64,000 nucleotides of DNA from Stropharia rugosoannulata (Eukaryota; Basidiomycota; Agaricomycetes; Agaricales; Strophariaceae). The notes under the pieces are model-generated. The model was given only the letters and a program-made list of their open reading frames with translations, was not told where the DNA came from and did not search any database. Made by a program: the position numbers and the translations under genes. Positions 22,721-35,022 of the stretch are shown piece after piece; positions within the stretch are counted from its first letter, which is position 1, and each line of letters starts with the position of its first letter. The DNA is taken from assembly GCA_028532985.1 (NCBI GenBank), contig JANCIK010000008.1, positions 434,001 to 498,000 on the forward strand, in the 5' to 3' direction.

Positions 22721-22987
22721 CCTGGAACGACACAGCACAGTTTAGACATGATGTTGATGGACGCAGGTAATTGAATTTTGAGTGAAGTTCATGTGGCTTG
22801 GATTCTGCGGTGATGAATTGGTTTTGAATTGGGGCATCAGCGTGATGAATTGGCTGCGATCGAGAAAGGTCGGTCAATGATTGAGAGAAAAAAAGAAGTA
22901 ACGCACCTTGTGACACTCAAGCGTCTACTCCTCACTACAACCTCTTGCCCAACACTCAATTACTTGCGTTGTCCCAGGCCAGTAATT
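22721..22987. promoter_or_regulatory. Divergent intergenic region between transposase and companion gene
   Basis: Only 267 bp separate the start codons of the - strand transposase (22720) and the + strand companion gene (22988), so the two probably share a bidirectional promoter. The phrase gatgaattgg occurs twice (about 22811 and 22844). No clear TATA box. Confidence 0.5.
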
Positions 22988-25833
22988 ATGGCCAAGGGAG
23001 ACATATCTCAGTCTCAAGCTCCACTAGGCGGGCGTAAGTCTATTTTTCTTCTTCTGGGAATATATGTACTCACCGTCACATAGGAAAAAAATCAAAGAAT
23101 GACTTGTTGCCCGCTCAGTTGCCCGCTCAAAATTCTCTCGAACCGGCTTCTGTAGAAGGGTGTCCTAAACGCGCCGCAGGCAAGTACTCTCCAGGCCAAT
23201 CTATTGTCGACACACAGCCTCGTACCCGTCGTACTGCTGCTCAGATTCAAGCGGATAAAGAAGCAGCTGAACGTGTCGCTGCAGCCGCTTACCAGCTGGA
23301 GTTGCAGCGCTGCCAATCGCAACGTGCCGCTGCTGCTGCTGTAGAGGATGCTGCCCAGGCAGAAGATAATATGCGTAGTGGGCTCAATGCTCTTCGCCCG
23401 GATTTGCATGATATTCCCATTGACCCGGTATGTTTTCTTTTAATCCCAGACCCAGACATCTATTAAATGCATTTATTTAGGTTTTATTGGCTATATCACA
23501 GGCAAGTTATTGTCACTTACCAGCCTACTTTACTCTGTCCGAGTGCTGACACTTCTCCAGCCAGCCGACTCAATCGAGGATTCCTCACCCGAGGACAATG
23601 AATACACTGAAGAGATCACATCATCAGATTACATGTACCCCTCCGAGACTTCGTTGGAGGTGCCAGCAAGTTCAAGCGCAAGTTCAGTAGGAGGTGAAGA
23701 CAACAACCTGAGCAATAACATGACTAATGGCTTTGATGGAGGACCAAATCACGGTGTTACTCCCAGGACTGCCACGACTCCACCCATTGGTCCGAAATCC
23801 AATGCAAAGGCCGCCGTAAGCACCCTGTTTCTTTTTCCACATTACATCTCTCATGCAAGGACGGTCCAGCGAGGGCAATTCCGTAGCGACCTTACAGCTC
23901 TGCGTCAAGTACCTTTCCAGCATGGTGGACTAACAAATATGAAGGTCCCTGCCAAGCGGAAAGCTATTGCTGCTGAGGAGACTGGAGAAGGAGTGTATAT
24001 GACCCAGAGGTGCGTAATATCCCGCACATACTTGAAGAAGACGCCCATACTAACTAAACCTCAGCGCTAAACGCGGACCACTCAAGACGGAATCCATTGG
24101 CGGCCTCAAGGCAACCTGGCGTGCAAACTTGGCGCCCAAATCCAAAATGAATTACCAGCGTACACCAAAATCCACAACCACCGTGACCATGATCGATCGC
24201 GATAGCAGCCCAGATTTAGTGGGGGAATTTAAAGAAGAAGAGCCAGCGGTGCTTTCTGCAGCCGTCCGAGCATCAAAACCATCGATGGTTCGCATGGCTG
24301 GCAAGGGCAGTATTGTTGGCAGCAAAGTGAAGGTAAGTCGACGTTGAAGTAGTACTAGATATTTAACTTACTTAACATTAATTTAACCTAGGGAAGGACA
24401 AGCATCAAGATGTCTGAGCGCCCGCTTGGCACTTCTGCCAGAAACAAACGAGAATACTATGTTGCTGACCTACCATTCGCAACCAGTGCTCACCAAGCAT
24501 CATGGCGCAGTAATTTCCGGCAGACAATCATCAGTTGGGCTGCCACAGCTCGAGATCCGTATGGTACTAACAGCGCACTCACAGCTGACATTGTACTTGA
24601 CATACTGTACCATTTCGAATGGTTCGTCCAGGGAGGGGGACATGGGACACTGTGGACGAAATTTTTGCCCCGCCACTTTTGGAAGGACCCGGGACAACCC
24701 AAAAATTTCGTCCAAAAAATTTCGTCCAGCGAGTTTTTTGTAGGGTTAAGCCAGTTTTTGGAGTATGGTCTCAGCCAATTTCAAAAAATTCTTCGTGCAC
24801 TGGGCTTGGGACACGGGACAAAGCACCGATTTCGTCCACGTACATGGCCCTTGGGACATGGGACGGACGAACCATTTAAAATGGTACAGTATGGGATAAT
24901 GTCTTTTGGGACATCGAGTTATCGACTACACCTGCAGCTGAGACTCCGGATCAAGAAGTAGAAGTTGGCAATGGATCTGGCGAAACGGAGGTTGATAAGG
25001 GTATGGACAGAACACTGGTGGGAGAGATATTGTGTTCACTGGTGCGTAATTATAGTATAATTTTATTATACACCGGATTACTTACAAACTTCTTGACATG
25101 TAGAGCAGTGATATCCTTCTCGACTGGCGATGCCAGATGGGCAAGGACGCCCTCAGAATTGTGACGATTTTCTTTCTTTCTACCGGATGGACTGCCGAAG
25201 AGATATATGCATATGCACACGATGCCCTGAATGGCTCGCCGCCACGGAAATTTAGGTTTATATACAAGGATCCAGACGCAGGGCCAGTAAGTTTTCATCA
25301 CTTCATTTAGAATGTCGTTTGATATAGCAATGTGCAGGACAAGTCACCCGGCGGCCTCAAGTCAGATTGGATCTGCCAGATGTTTGCTATTCAAATTAAG
25401 AAAGTAACAAACACGGTTTTCGAGTATGGACATCCTGTGGGTGCGCTTGGGCTTTGTGTGGCCGCGGTACGCACCATTTATTGATTCATATTCACGCTTG
25501 TCGGATGGTCTCATCCAGTACTGAATCTGTTTCTTTCTCCAGCTTGAGCGAGCGTTTACGCTGTGGGTGAATACAGGCGGTCAAGATCCTAACTACGCCT
25601 CTGTTGTCAATTCCGCGAAAGGCTCGAAGAAGAATGCGATTACCTCCTTCGGCGAAGCTGAGTGCGGGCCGTCAACTCGAGCATGGGTGCAATCTGCGTG
25701 TCGACTCACTGATGATGACTGGCATGATGTCTACGATGGAGCCCTGAAGTACACCCGAGCTGGAAACGATGATGAAGGAAGTGCAACCGGGGGTTCCGAT
25801 GGCGTAGATCCTAGGGCCGTGATTGAGCTATGA
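22988..25833 (+). pseudogene. Plavaka-element companion gene, interrupted by a MITE
   Basis: Ten exons (22988-23033, 23084-23427, 23481-23501, 23561-23815, 23870-24009, 24065-24332, 24392-25041 containing the MITE, 25104-25286, 25338-25466, 25543-25833) would encode 679 aa if the 285-bp MITE and its extra TA are ignored. The insertion falls after codon 429 and shifts the frame, so reading through it stops at 24961. The N-terminal half is low-complexity (Ala/Gln helix around 23300, acidic Ser-rich near 23590); the C-terminal half (YYVADLPF, ISWAATARDPYGTN, then VGALGLCVAALERAF) resembles the uncharacterised proteins often found beside such transposases in agaricomycetes. Intron 3 appears to use a GC donor (CAG|GCAAGT at 23501/23502). 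Role in transposition unknown. Confidence 0.6.
24605..24889. mobile_element. MITE C inserted in an exon
   Basis: The ends are inverted repeats of about 25 bp starting CTGTACCATTT, flanked by TA on both sides (24603-24604, 24890-24891). The interior repeats the words gggacatggga and ttcgtcc. Removing the element plus one TA rejoins the host reading frame as GAC ATA TGG GAT, giving LDIWDNVFWD, so this is a clean TA-target insertion into a coding exon. Confidence 0.8.
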
Positions 25834-25859
25834 CCACGTGGCACGTATAAATCATTGCT

Positions 25860-26160
25860 ACATTACAATAGATACTAGATAATTTGTAGTATTCAGTGGG
25901 CCTTTTAAGCTAATAAACGGTATCTTTCCGTATATTCCCCAATGTGTGCCATCGATCTGCCAATTAATAAACCAATGGATGATGAATTGTGGCCCAAGTT
26001 GAACACAATTCACGGCCAACTGTAGCTGTGCTGATATCAATTACCTCACCAATTACAATGGCAAGTGGTTTTCAATTACACGGCCTGACTCACCAATGCC
26101 GCCAATTGGAGCTACAATCTTGATACTCATTGTACAAGCCGCTCGAAATTGAATCAATTG
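25860..26160. repeat. Subterminal region with CAATTG-type words
   Basis: The words caattggt, accaatt and acaattca recur in both orientations between the companion gene and the right terminus. This may be the transposase-binding subterminal region of the Plavaka-type element. No gene seen. Confidence 0.35.
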
Positions 26161-26274
26161 GTGAGCACGATGCTACTATTTATTTGGACAAGTCTAATTG
26201 TACAATTTTGTCTACTTGGCTGGATTGGCAGCATTGGGGGCACTTGGAGTCTCGTACAAGCGCCCCCAAGCGGG

Positions 26275-26291
26275 GTGTAATCTTCCTGATG
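26275..26291 (-). repeat. Right terminal inverted repeat of Plavaka-type element
   Basis: The reverse complement is CATCAGGAAGATTACAC, identical over 17 bp to the left end at 8573. Confidence 0.8.
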
Positions 26292-26293
26292 TA

Positions 26294-27400
26294 CTGGCAG
26301 AGCATGTCGGGCGGGCTCTGTACGCAACTGCGCCTCCGCGCGATGGACAATGCGCGGCGCGCTGTGGTGTCTCCACGAAATTTTCAAAGTGCTGCGGAGT
26401 CAAGGTAGTGAGAGGGCAGTTGGTTGATTATCGTATAAGGTGAGTGCGAGTCTGAATTGGCCGCAGGGCGCGTTTACACTCGACATGTTGCAACAACAGT
26501 GGGCAGAAGTAGTCAGCGGGCCCACCGCACACTTGAACCCGTCGCAGCGTCCGACGGAGGGACATCGTGCGCGTATCGCCAGCACAGCATGGAGGGAGGG
26601 AGGCACCAGGGCCGAGGGCAGGCTCACGGGCGTGCATGACCCTATGTATTGGGTGCCCATACATTTGCGGAGAGCCCGGGTTTTTTTGTTCTGGTAAATT
26701 ATAGTGTATACTTGTGACTACGTGTGGAATAAACCTCACCTCTCATTGCCGTCTTTCAGTGCATTGCGCATATTAACTGATGTATCCTGCAAAGTAAGCG
26801 TACTATGCATGATGTCTCCGTGTCCTGATTCCTATTCTTGTTCTTGTCGTGCAGCCTACTCATGACCAACCATATTCCATATCCGTTCACCCCTTTACTG
26901 ATCGCACCCCTAAGCAGTGCGAGACCAAGAATTCGGATGGGGCGTGGATGATGCAAGCTATAAGGCCTGCATGAGGTGGAGCGTGAGATGTGGCAGACGG
27001 ACAGTAAGCTTCGGGAGACGGACACAATGCAACGTACCGAGGTGCCTGTGCAAAGGGGCGCGCAGATACACTGCAGCGAGGGGGGGACCTGAGGTCTTCA
27101 TGAGGGGGAGGGGAGGGTGGTTCGGGATGGACATCGCGCAGTGATGAGACACGGTAGAGACGCTGATGTGAGCGTGCTTTCTGTGAGTGAGCATTAGGCT
27201 GCAGTCGAGTGCGGATCAGCGAGCGTGACGGTGGCAAGGGGAGACGTAAGTGGTACAGCAAAACGAAGAGGTGTTTGCCGCCAACCACAGTCGTCTTGGG
27301 CATTCTCTGCAACAGGCGCGCCGCGAGCCATGATCGAGATCTCGTGGAATGTCGTATGCACCCCCATGACCTCAAGTGGGCCGCGCCCAGTCAAAGCCCA
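26294..27400. other. Repeat-rich intergenic DNA with inverted copy of repeat D
   Basis: Positions 26805-26940 are an inverted copy of repeat D (compare 30865-31015). A string near 26666-26700 around gagagcccgggtttttt is also found inverted near 31105-31130. Open frames overlap on both strands and look like chance. No gene is supported. Confidence 0.6.
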
Positions 27401-27405
27401 GCACT

Positions 27406-27830
27406 CGTATCCCATGCCTCATAATACTGCATCACCACTCACGCCCAGTGTACTCACATACATAGCACTCTCTCGCTCTGCACACACGCGTACAGGAAAG
27501 TGAGGGCAAACAGAATGCCTAGGAGCGCATAAACAGGACCTAGTAACGCAATAGAGCGTCTCGTTTATAACAGCCAGACGCGAGGGTGGGACAGAGCAGG
27601 GAACCTCCTAGACGGCGCGAGGGCGTAGCAGAGTCGCACCAGGTGAGTGAGAAGCGATATTAAGTCTAGGCGTGTCCCTGGGAGGTAATTGGTGAGTGTT
27701 CATAGGATTGGATAGGGTAGACCGAAGAGCCTGAGCCATGGGGTAAAAGAGGCATGAAAGGCCCATGGTCGTAGCGCAGTAAGGGAGGCGTGCCTGGCCA
27801 GTGGACCAAATACTTGATACATGGGCTGGG
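27406..27830 (+). repeat. Dispersed repeat E, copy 1 (internally deleted)
   Basis: It matches 31308-31844 in the same orientation. Copy 2 has about 115 extra bases in the middle that also have counterparts in the diverged third copy near 40840-41080, so copy 1 has most likely lost them. Confidence 0.8.
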
Positions 27831-27834
27831 AATA

Positions 27835-30010
27835 GATGTCCAGGAGCCGGGAGCTACTGTTCCCAGTTGGTGCGGCAGGGAATCGCTCAGGAGAAGGCGG
27901 GACCGTGTGGGGACGTTGGAGAACAGGAGCGAAGGAGGCAATGAGCGAAGGGTGGGATGATTATGCAGCCTAGCGAGTGATTTAGATTCCTCTCATATGA
28001 TCTTAAGTAGGGGCAAATGGGCGCAGAAATAAATCAGTGGCTTGAACCAGCGGAGAAACACGGAGGGGCACCTGCACTGGGACTGAGCCTTGTTTACAGC
28101 CATCTCCTTGGAGGTATTTCATCCTCCAGTCACACTTGTGCATCTTCGGATCTTCCATGTGTCATATTCACGACGTTGCCTGGGGACGCGTTGCGTAGGG
28201 GGGCTAGTCTTCGTACTTTGATTACATTGAAGTCAGGAATGGACAATCTGTCAGGACGGTGATCCAAAAGTGCCGTCGGCATCTCGTGGGAATGATTACA
28301 TATAGAGTATATCACGGACTAGCCTTTCGTGATTAGTTTGCCATCATGTCCTGCGTTATTCTGCATTTCTTCCATGACGGATCCATGCAATCTCTCCGAG
28401 TCCTGCTCCCGCCGACACCGACTCTACTTTAGTATTGTACATCGCTCAATGTGTCCCAGCTTGTCCCTTCGTCCACTCTCCAGCGTACGAGCATACAACA
28501 CATCCTCGCTCTGTCTTATCTTCTGGTCTGGCGCGCTCTTGTTGTACTCATCTCATGATCGCCCTTGATTGTGGGCCATGCGGTTCCCTGACACCGCCGA
28601 GACCCCGTCCGTCAAACATTGCACTCCGGTGCATGATGCATCGTTCACCACCAGAGGAGCGCCTCCAGCAATACTGTCAACATTGGCTTGATCTAAAAGG
28701 CTCTTCCGTCTCCACCTCCATGGTCCAACCCCACCTGTCTGCCTTTCTTCGATGTATGTTTGTCCTCCCACTGGTCCCGCCAAATTCCATAACGCTACCC
28801 TAGCTCATTCGCAAACTCACCATCCAACCCTCCACTCCTGTCCCCTTCCTCATACCATCCCAAGCCCAGTCCCCATCAACATTCTTCACTCTCATCCCCG
28901 GTTTACATGTGGTTAACATACGAAACCACGAACTAGCCCACATAATAATCCATGCCCTAAGTGTGACCCACATCTCAGTGTCTTGTACAGTTTGACCTGG
29001 GAGGCAGAAAGGGGACGGAGGATGACAGAGCGCTCTTATTAACGCCCGTGCTTACGTGCTCTCTTCGCACGCCCGCCCTTGTCCTGCATCCCATACTGAC
29101 CCGCTGCGTCCTCCGGTCTACGCACTGCCGCTCGCTTCAGCACAAGCGCGTGGCCCGCTCCTCAATGCTGTCCACTTATACATCTAGTCTTCTCCTTAGG
29201 TCAAAAGTCCATAACATGCTTCGCTTGCTGCCCCTTTTCCGTGTCTGCGCACCGCTGCATCGTGTTCCCATCGCGTCATAAGGCATCAAATCACTAGAAA
29301 ACACGTCCTCCTACTCATCCACCCGCACCCTGCTCCTCGTCGGCCCGCATCACCACGTCGGCTGTATACGGCAGGGCTCCGTTCCCTCTTTCCCCGGCCA
29401 GTGGGCACCCGCAGGCCACGTCCTCTTATCATCCGTTCTCCTACCAAACCGCGCATGTAGCCTGTCTCCGAGTGCTGATCGGCGAGCATACATGCTCGCC
29501 CCGCACTTCCTATAGGCTACGCCGCAATTTCCTTGCTCACCCACTCCCATCTCCCATGCCGGACTCTTCCTCTTCCGCCTGTCCGTGCCGTGCAGGACAG
29601 TTGGTACTCTTGGGCCTATAATATAGGCCTGTTTGCGCACTGCGATTCCTGTCCTGCCGACCCGCGTACGTTCATCCCCAGTCCGTCGCGTCCATCTCAT
29701 CACAGTGTAGCACCTTGCGTGCACTGTTGCTCCTCCCTCTACACCTCCGGTTCTGCCTTTGAATCTTTCATACTTCAAAGTTACTTACCTGCTTGTTGCT
29801 TCCAATGTACTGGCTCAATTACTGAATCTTACTCTGACTCGCTCACTCGTTTGTCTCAATGCCTTGCTTAGTTCTGATCACACTGTGAGTGCGCGTGAGT
29901 CCTGTTTTACCGTAGACAATGAATCTATTTATCCAATACTATTACTAAACATGTATGAGTATGTATTCAAACTTTTATTTGTTCTAAACTGTCCCGCGAC
30001 CACAACCACG
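27835..30010. other. Intergenic, no gene seen
   Basis: Several pyrimidine-rich open frames of 60-140 codons overlap on both strands. None shows domain motifs, splice structure or a credible start context. Confidence 0.5.
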
Positions 30011-30015
30011 ACCAG

Positions 30016-30186
30016 GCCCCTGAGGTCGTGGTTTTGGGCGGAGATTTTCACCAACACCTTCAATGCATGGAAGCGGCGGATCCTCTATGTAACACGGACC
30101 CCTCTATAGATTTATTGAATAATATTAATATTCATGGTTTAATAGATGCAAGACTTATCATTAAATCATCTCCATTATCCACATAA
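30016..30186 (+). pseudogene. Possible LINE endonuclease relic
   Basis: One frame reads PEVVVLGGDFHQHLQC followed about 20 residues later by SIDLLNNINIHGLIDARLI. This recalls the VxxxGDFNxH...LLxxI...L pattern of the APE-type endonuclease of agaricomycete non-LTR retrotransposons. It is short and isolated, with no reverse transcriptase visible nearby, so it can only be a fragment. Confidence 0.25.
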
Positions 30187-30864
30187 TCAGTGGTTCCAGT
30201 GTGGTTGGAAGACCCAGTAAGGTGACCAGTATTGATGGTCACCCCCGAGATTGAAAGTGGACCTACACTTCCCGAGTCAGAGTACTACCCTATGTCCTAC
30301 CCAAATCCCAATCTCCGAGCCCGGTGCCCCGATTCCCTGCAGACACGGGCCCCTCGACACAACTGTGAACGAACCGTGACCTGTACGCGTCAACGCCCAG
30401 CCGCTTGTAAGCCATAAGAACCGCCCCGACCCATCCTTCCCCACCCTCACACATTCCTGTTGAGGCTACATTTGCCTCTACCTCGGTACGTTCCATTGTG
30501 TCCGCCTCCCAAGCCTGACCCTCTATCTGTGACATGTCATGCGCCAAGGTCCACCCCCTGCAGGCCCTATAGCATGTATCATCCACGTCCCATCTGAGTT
30601 CGACTTAGGCGTGGAGTGCTGAGCCAAGAGTTATAACTCGCCGCCTGCGATATGCACCGGATGCAGGGGTTGCATGGACTGTTTCAGGCGCGGATTGAGC
30701 TGTCGGGCGGGCGGGAGACAGGCAGCACCGCGCCGGGTCTGAAATGGGCTGTGGTGCGCACTGGGGCCCGTAACACCGTCTTTCCCCATATTATGGCCGC
30801 TATCCTGTGTTGCATGGGCCAAGCATCGACAACCTCTTCTCCGCGGTGCATCTACTTCTTTCTT

Positions 30865-31015
30865 CGTCTCGCACTGCTGGCGGGTGCCATCAGCAAAGGA
30901 GTGGACGGATATGGAATATGGTCGGTCACGAGTAGGCTGCAGGGCAAGAATAAGAATAAGATACAGGACGCGGAGACATCATGCATACTCTAGTACCCTT
31001 ACTTTTCAGGATACT
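30865..31015 (+). repeat. Dispersed repeat D, copy 3
   Basis: Same orientation as 3481-3634 and inverted relative to 26805-26940; the similarity is visible along the whole 150 bp. Confidence 0.7.
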
Positions 31016-31307
31016 TACATCATTTAATATCTGCAATGCATTGAAAGATGGCAATGACATGTGAGATTTATTTCGCAGGTGGTCACAAGCATGTCGTTTA
31101 CCAAAAAAAATACCCGGGCTCTCCGCAAATATATGCGCGCCAAGTTCAGAGACCACTCCGTAGACCGTATGTAAGTCACGGCGGTACAACAGAGCAGGTC
31201 AGTCTCGCTCTGTCGAGTAAAAATCATGGACAAGAGATGATGCCACTGCTACACTACAAAACTAGTGCAGCATCGAACCACGAGAGTGCCCAGTAGGGGC
31301 CCAGAAT

Positions 31308-31844
31308 TCGTATCCCATGCCTCATAATAATGCAACACCACTCATGCCCAGTGTACTCACGCGCATAGAACTCTCTTGCTCTTCACACACGCGTACAGGA
31401 AAGTGAGGGCAAACAGCTAGGAGCGCATAAACAGGACCTAGTAACACAATAGAGCGTCTCGTTTATAACAGCCAGACGCGAGGGTGGGACAGAGCAGGGC
31501 ACCTCATAGAGGGTGCGAGGAGAGATTATCCATAGCCTTCTTTTTAAGATGAATGCTAATAGCATACATGGCAGGGCGATACAGCCACATCGTCGGTTTC
31601 TGTTTCCGTGAGTTTTGTGTAGCAGGGCTTACAAAGATGCTACTAAGAAGTTGCACCAGGTGAGTGAGAAGCGATATTAAGTCTAGGCGTGTCCCTGGGA
31701 GGTAATTGGTGAATGTTCATAGGATTGGATAGGGTAGACCGAAGGGCCTGAGCCATGGGGTGAAAGGGGCATGAAAGGCCCATGGACGTAGCGCAGTAAG
31801 GGAGGCGTGCCCGGCCAGTGAACCAAATACTTGATATAGGGGCT
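31308..31844 (+). repeat. Dispersed repeat E, copy 2
   Basis: Longer copy of the repeat at 27406-27830, with about 115 additional bases around 31520-31640. Confidence 0.8.
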
Positions 31845-31849
31845 CCTTT

Positions 31850-33860
31850 ACTCTTTCTGTTATCATCCCTTTACTCTTTCTCTTACCACACAACTGCCGT
31901 GAGTCCGGCAGCTTCCGGCAGGTGGGCGGAGATTGAATGAGGTGTTGTCCGTGGGATTCTACTTACTCACTGGGCATGCGTCAAAGTCGCGACCGATGTT
32001 CTTCACGCGAGATGCATACCTCGATTTACTTGCTACCTCTCTCATAACCACAGACCTGAACGGTGTATTGGGAAGGATTGGGCGCGAATAGGCTGGAAGA
32101 CATAGTATATTTGGTCCTGGTACGTCCGTAGCTCACCCAGGATGACTGTGACTTCCTTCTCATGGTACGGTCGAATAGTAAGCCTAGCAGGCTCCGTTTA
32201 TTCTCTCTCGTGCGTAGTTTCTCCCTCGGGTCTCGGTTGCTCCGGCTCTGTTGTGATAATACGACTGATAACATTACTTTCCCCACCCTCTCCCCCTTGA
32301 CTACATCCCTTCTTCACTTCCCCGCAGCCTACTGCTCAGTCAGAAACACTCTCCCTCGTCAATTTTTATCGGCTTCATGTCTCCTTTCTCAATATTGCGC
32401 GTCCCCGCTTCCTCTAACAGATTCCCGGGCTACGTTGACCTGCCCGGAGACGCTCCCCGGGTGCATGTAGTGCAGATGAGCCCATGCGGAGCCGCGTCAG
32501 TCCTTTTGGTACCGCTGATGGCCCCTCGTTTTTAAAAGCTCTCCCTCTGTGTTGTATGTGCTTCTCGTGTGACTCACCGCCCGAGCTGTCGAGCAATCAC
32601 CCCGACCTCCTTCCTCATTCCCGCCCCTCGACATCTTCACAACCCCCTCGCCCTACACCGCGCTGCGCGCCGGTGCTCTTCGACCTCATCCATCTTCTTC
32701 GCCTCCATCTGCTTTCTTCTTTTCTGCCCTCATACCTCACCCACCTGACCTGACCACCCTCTCCCGCTCCCTCCCTTCCCATGGCCACATGCTTGCACAT
32801 ATGCCCATCCACTATCGCCTCCATAATCACGGTCCAACATCACAGTTCAACACAACACAACCCCGCCGGCCATTCAAGTCCCCGCCCCGGCCTTGCAGAT
32901 GCACACTGCAGACCGCTCGCTCGCACATGCGCCTGGAGCGACCCACTGGGTCCCTGCCAGGGTTTGCCGTTGTGATTACCCGCCCCCGCACCCGACCGAC
33001 CGCACACAACCGCACGCACGTACGCACGCGCTCGTTTTTCAATTAACGCAACTGACTTCGTGTATGTCGTATGTCGTAAGCGCATATGTATGACGTAGAC
33101 GTCCTGCCTTCCCTCCTTCCCTTTCTCCCGAGTCTCCTGTCCTCCATCTGTCCTTTGGCCTTCTCGTCTCGAGTGTTGAGGGTTGACTCTGCCATCCCTC
33201 CCTCCCTCATCTCTCCCCTCTCGCTTCTCCCCTCTCGTCTCTCGCCTCTCACTTGTCGTCCCCCTTCCTTCCTCCCTCATCTCTCGCTCACTCACCTCTC
33301 CATTTCTTATTTCTCACCTCTCCTTATCGACTTGTGCTAACCACCTACAAGCTGAATTATCTTGCCTGGCTGCCTGGCTGGCTGGATGGTATGTGTGTTT
33401 GTATGTGCTGGTACGCGCTCTGCCTTGGCCCTCGGATGTTACTCTAAGTTATGTAAGGTTGGGTCTTACTGGCTATGCCTACTCTGCGTGACTCTGCATG
33501 GCTCTACGTGGCTCTATTGCTCTTACTCGTAAGTTACTGGCTCTTCCTGACTCCCTGCCTCTCCCTGCCTCTTACTGGCTGACTTGCTCGCTCGCACGCA
33601 CGTTCCCAGGATGGGAAACACCTGGTCATAAAACCCATAATCGTAAACCACCCAAGAGCAAAATGACTTCCGAGTACATACTGTAAGGAACGCAAAATGG
33701 CTATGCATGGAAAACACCCATTTGGTATCTTCTAGGGTCAATACATTCGCCCTCAGAGGTTTCTCGGATCTACATACTGCCTGGGTTGTTCCTTGGGAGA
33801 AATTTTACGTTTAATTAATCACCAAACTACTTCTACAGTATTTAATGTATATATGTACAT
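31850..33860. other. Pyrimidine-rich intergenic sequence
   Basis: Long C/T-rich stretches (notably 33100-33340) give spurious Ser/Leu/Pro-rich frames. The phrase ggctcttactcgtaagttact-like sequence near 33520 recurs near 42245, and the tract near 32900-33150 resembles 41800-42060, so this is another dispersed repeat family. No gene is supported. Confidence 0.55.
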
Positions 33861-33867
33861 TGTATGT

Positions 33868-34020
33868 AGGCAGTTAATTACCACCTACCTTCGTTCACAT
33901 TCAGCCATAGCTCGCACAGATACACAGTCATAATTTTATTTCACACCCTTTTCTTGAGCAACACCCTCAAGACGACCCCACCAGTCGTCGCTCGCACCCA
34001 CACACAACCCCTTACTTACA
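33868..34020 (+). repeat. Dispersed repeat C, copy 3
   Basis: Diverged copy of 2996-3180, sharing cctcaagacgacc and gctcgcaccca. Confidence 0.6.
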
Positions 34021-34489
34021 ATACATACCACTTTCATTCACCTGGGCAAGACAACATAATTTCCGCGACTACTAGATGCCTTTGCGCAGGACGATTTCAG
34101 GTGTACATGTCTGTAGACATGACCAACTCCGTACCAGTGTCTGTGTCCGCGTCCGCGCGTCCGTGTCCATGGGTGACAAGACTGGGCTGGGATAATGTGG
34201 GCTAGGTGGTATGATGTCTTATCATGTCAATGTATGCACTCTGTCGATCTACCTAATGCCCCGGTACTCTACATATATCCCCGAGTGCCCAGCATGCGGG
34301 AGTCTATACACATTGCGCTGTACAGTGCGGTAGGTACGTTCCTTCACAGTAGCTTATACACGATACACGTACCATACTCCAGAAAGTTGACCTGATATGC
34401 TTCTGAGTACTCAAAACAAACTAGGGGTGAAAACTTGGATACAATTGGCAGTTAACGATTCCCCACTTTCAGTTTACGATCCACGGTTC

Positions 34490-34640
34490 AGTTAGAGTCA
34501 GTTTACAGACTTCCTCAGTCCACGCAAATCGATTTAATCTAATTATTAGTTCTTTTAATTCTCTCCATGAATACTTTCTCAGTCCATGAAAATCTAGTCA
34601 ATTGTTACTTCTTTTAATTGTCTCTCAGGAGCTGCAATTA
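34490..34640 (+). repeat. Short tandem duplication
   Basis: Two adjacent units of about 60 bp, each running from ctcagtcca through attcttttaattntctc-like sequence. Non-coding. Confidence 0.5.
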
Positions 34641-35022
34641 AGACAGCCCACCAGTCATTACTCGTACACGCAAACAGCTACCACCTCTTAATAGTATAAT
34701 GTAATCGCACAATTGGTTAATATTAGATTCACATGAGCTTGATCATATACTGTCATGGACGTCTCGCACCGTGGTTAAATAGTATATCCTGTCTTTGGCT
34801 ACACTATTTCTGGAGTTGGGATGGTCGCATGCATACCTATTTTGTGTGAACTTCGCCGTGGCAAGTCTATTCCGATCACCCAGTCCCCCGCAGCACAGTG
34901 ACAGAGGTACAACACGTGTCAGCCGCATGTTCGGCGCATTAAGTACTCGGACAATCACGAATGCAAGGCCTTTTCGCCCACCATCGCTTCGTTCTCCTAC
35001 AAGCAACGAGGTAGCCTACAAT

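Larger units (their letters stand above)
8573..26291. mobile_element. Plavaka-type DNA transposon (with nested insertions)
   Basis: The ends are inverted copies of CATCAGGAAGATTACAC (8573-8589, and reversed at 26275-26291), flanked by TA at 8571-8572 and 26292-26293. Inside lie the Plavaka-like transposase (- strand), a divergent 679-aa companion gene and two small coiled-coil genes. The span is 17.7 kb, of which about 8.9 kb is a later nested element (12450-21355) and 285 bp a MITE (24605-24889); without these the element is about 8.5 kb. The class is inferred from the transposase. The 2-bp duplication is the simplest reading of the ends, although the palindromic GTAC around them makes it slightly ambiguous. 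Confidence 0.75.

Noticed and set aside
24605..24889. Repeated ttcgtcc and gggacatgg words as a CRISPR-like array
   Set aside because: Spacing is irregular, the words are within a MITE with inverted ends, and the organism is a fungus.
32484..33491. Several Ser/Pro/Leu-rich open frames
   Set aside because: They are by-products of pyrimidine-rich DNA, with overlapping frames on the opposite strand and no domain or splice structure.
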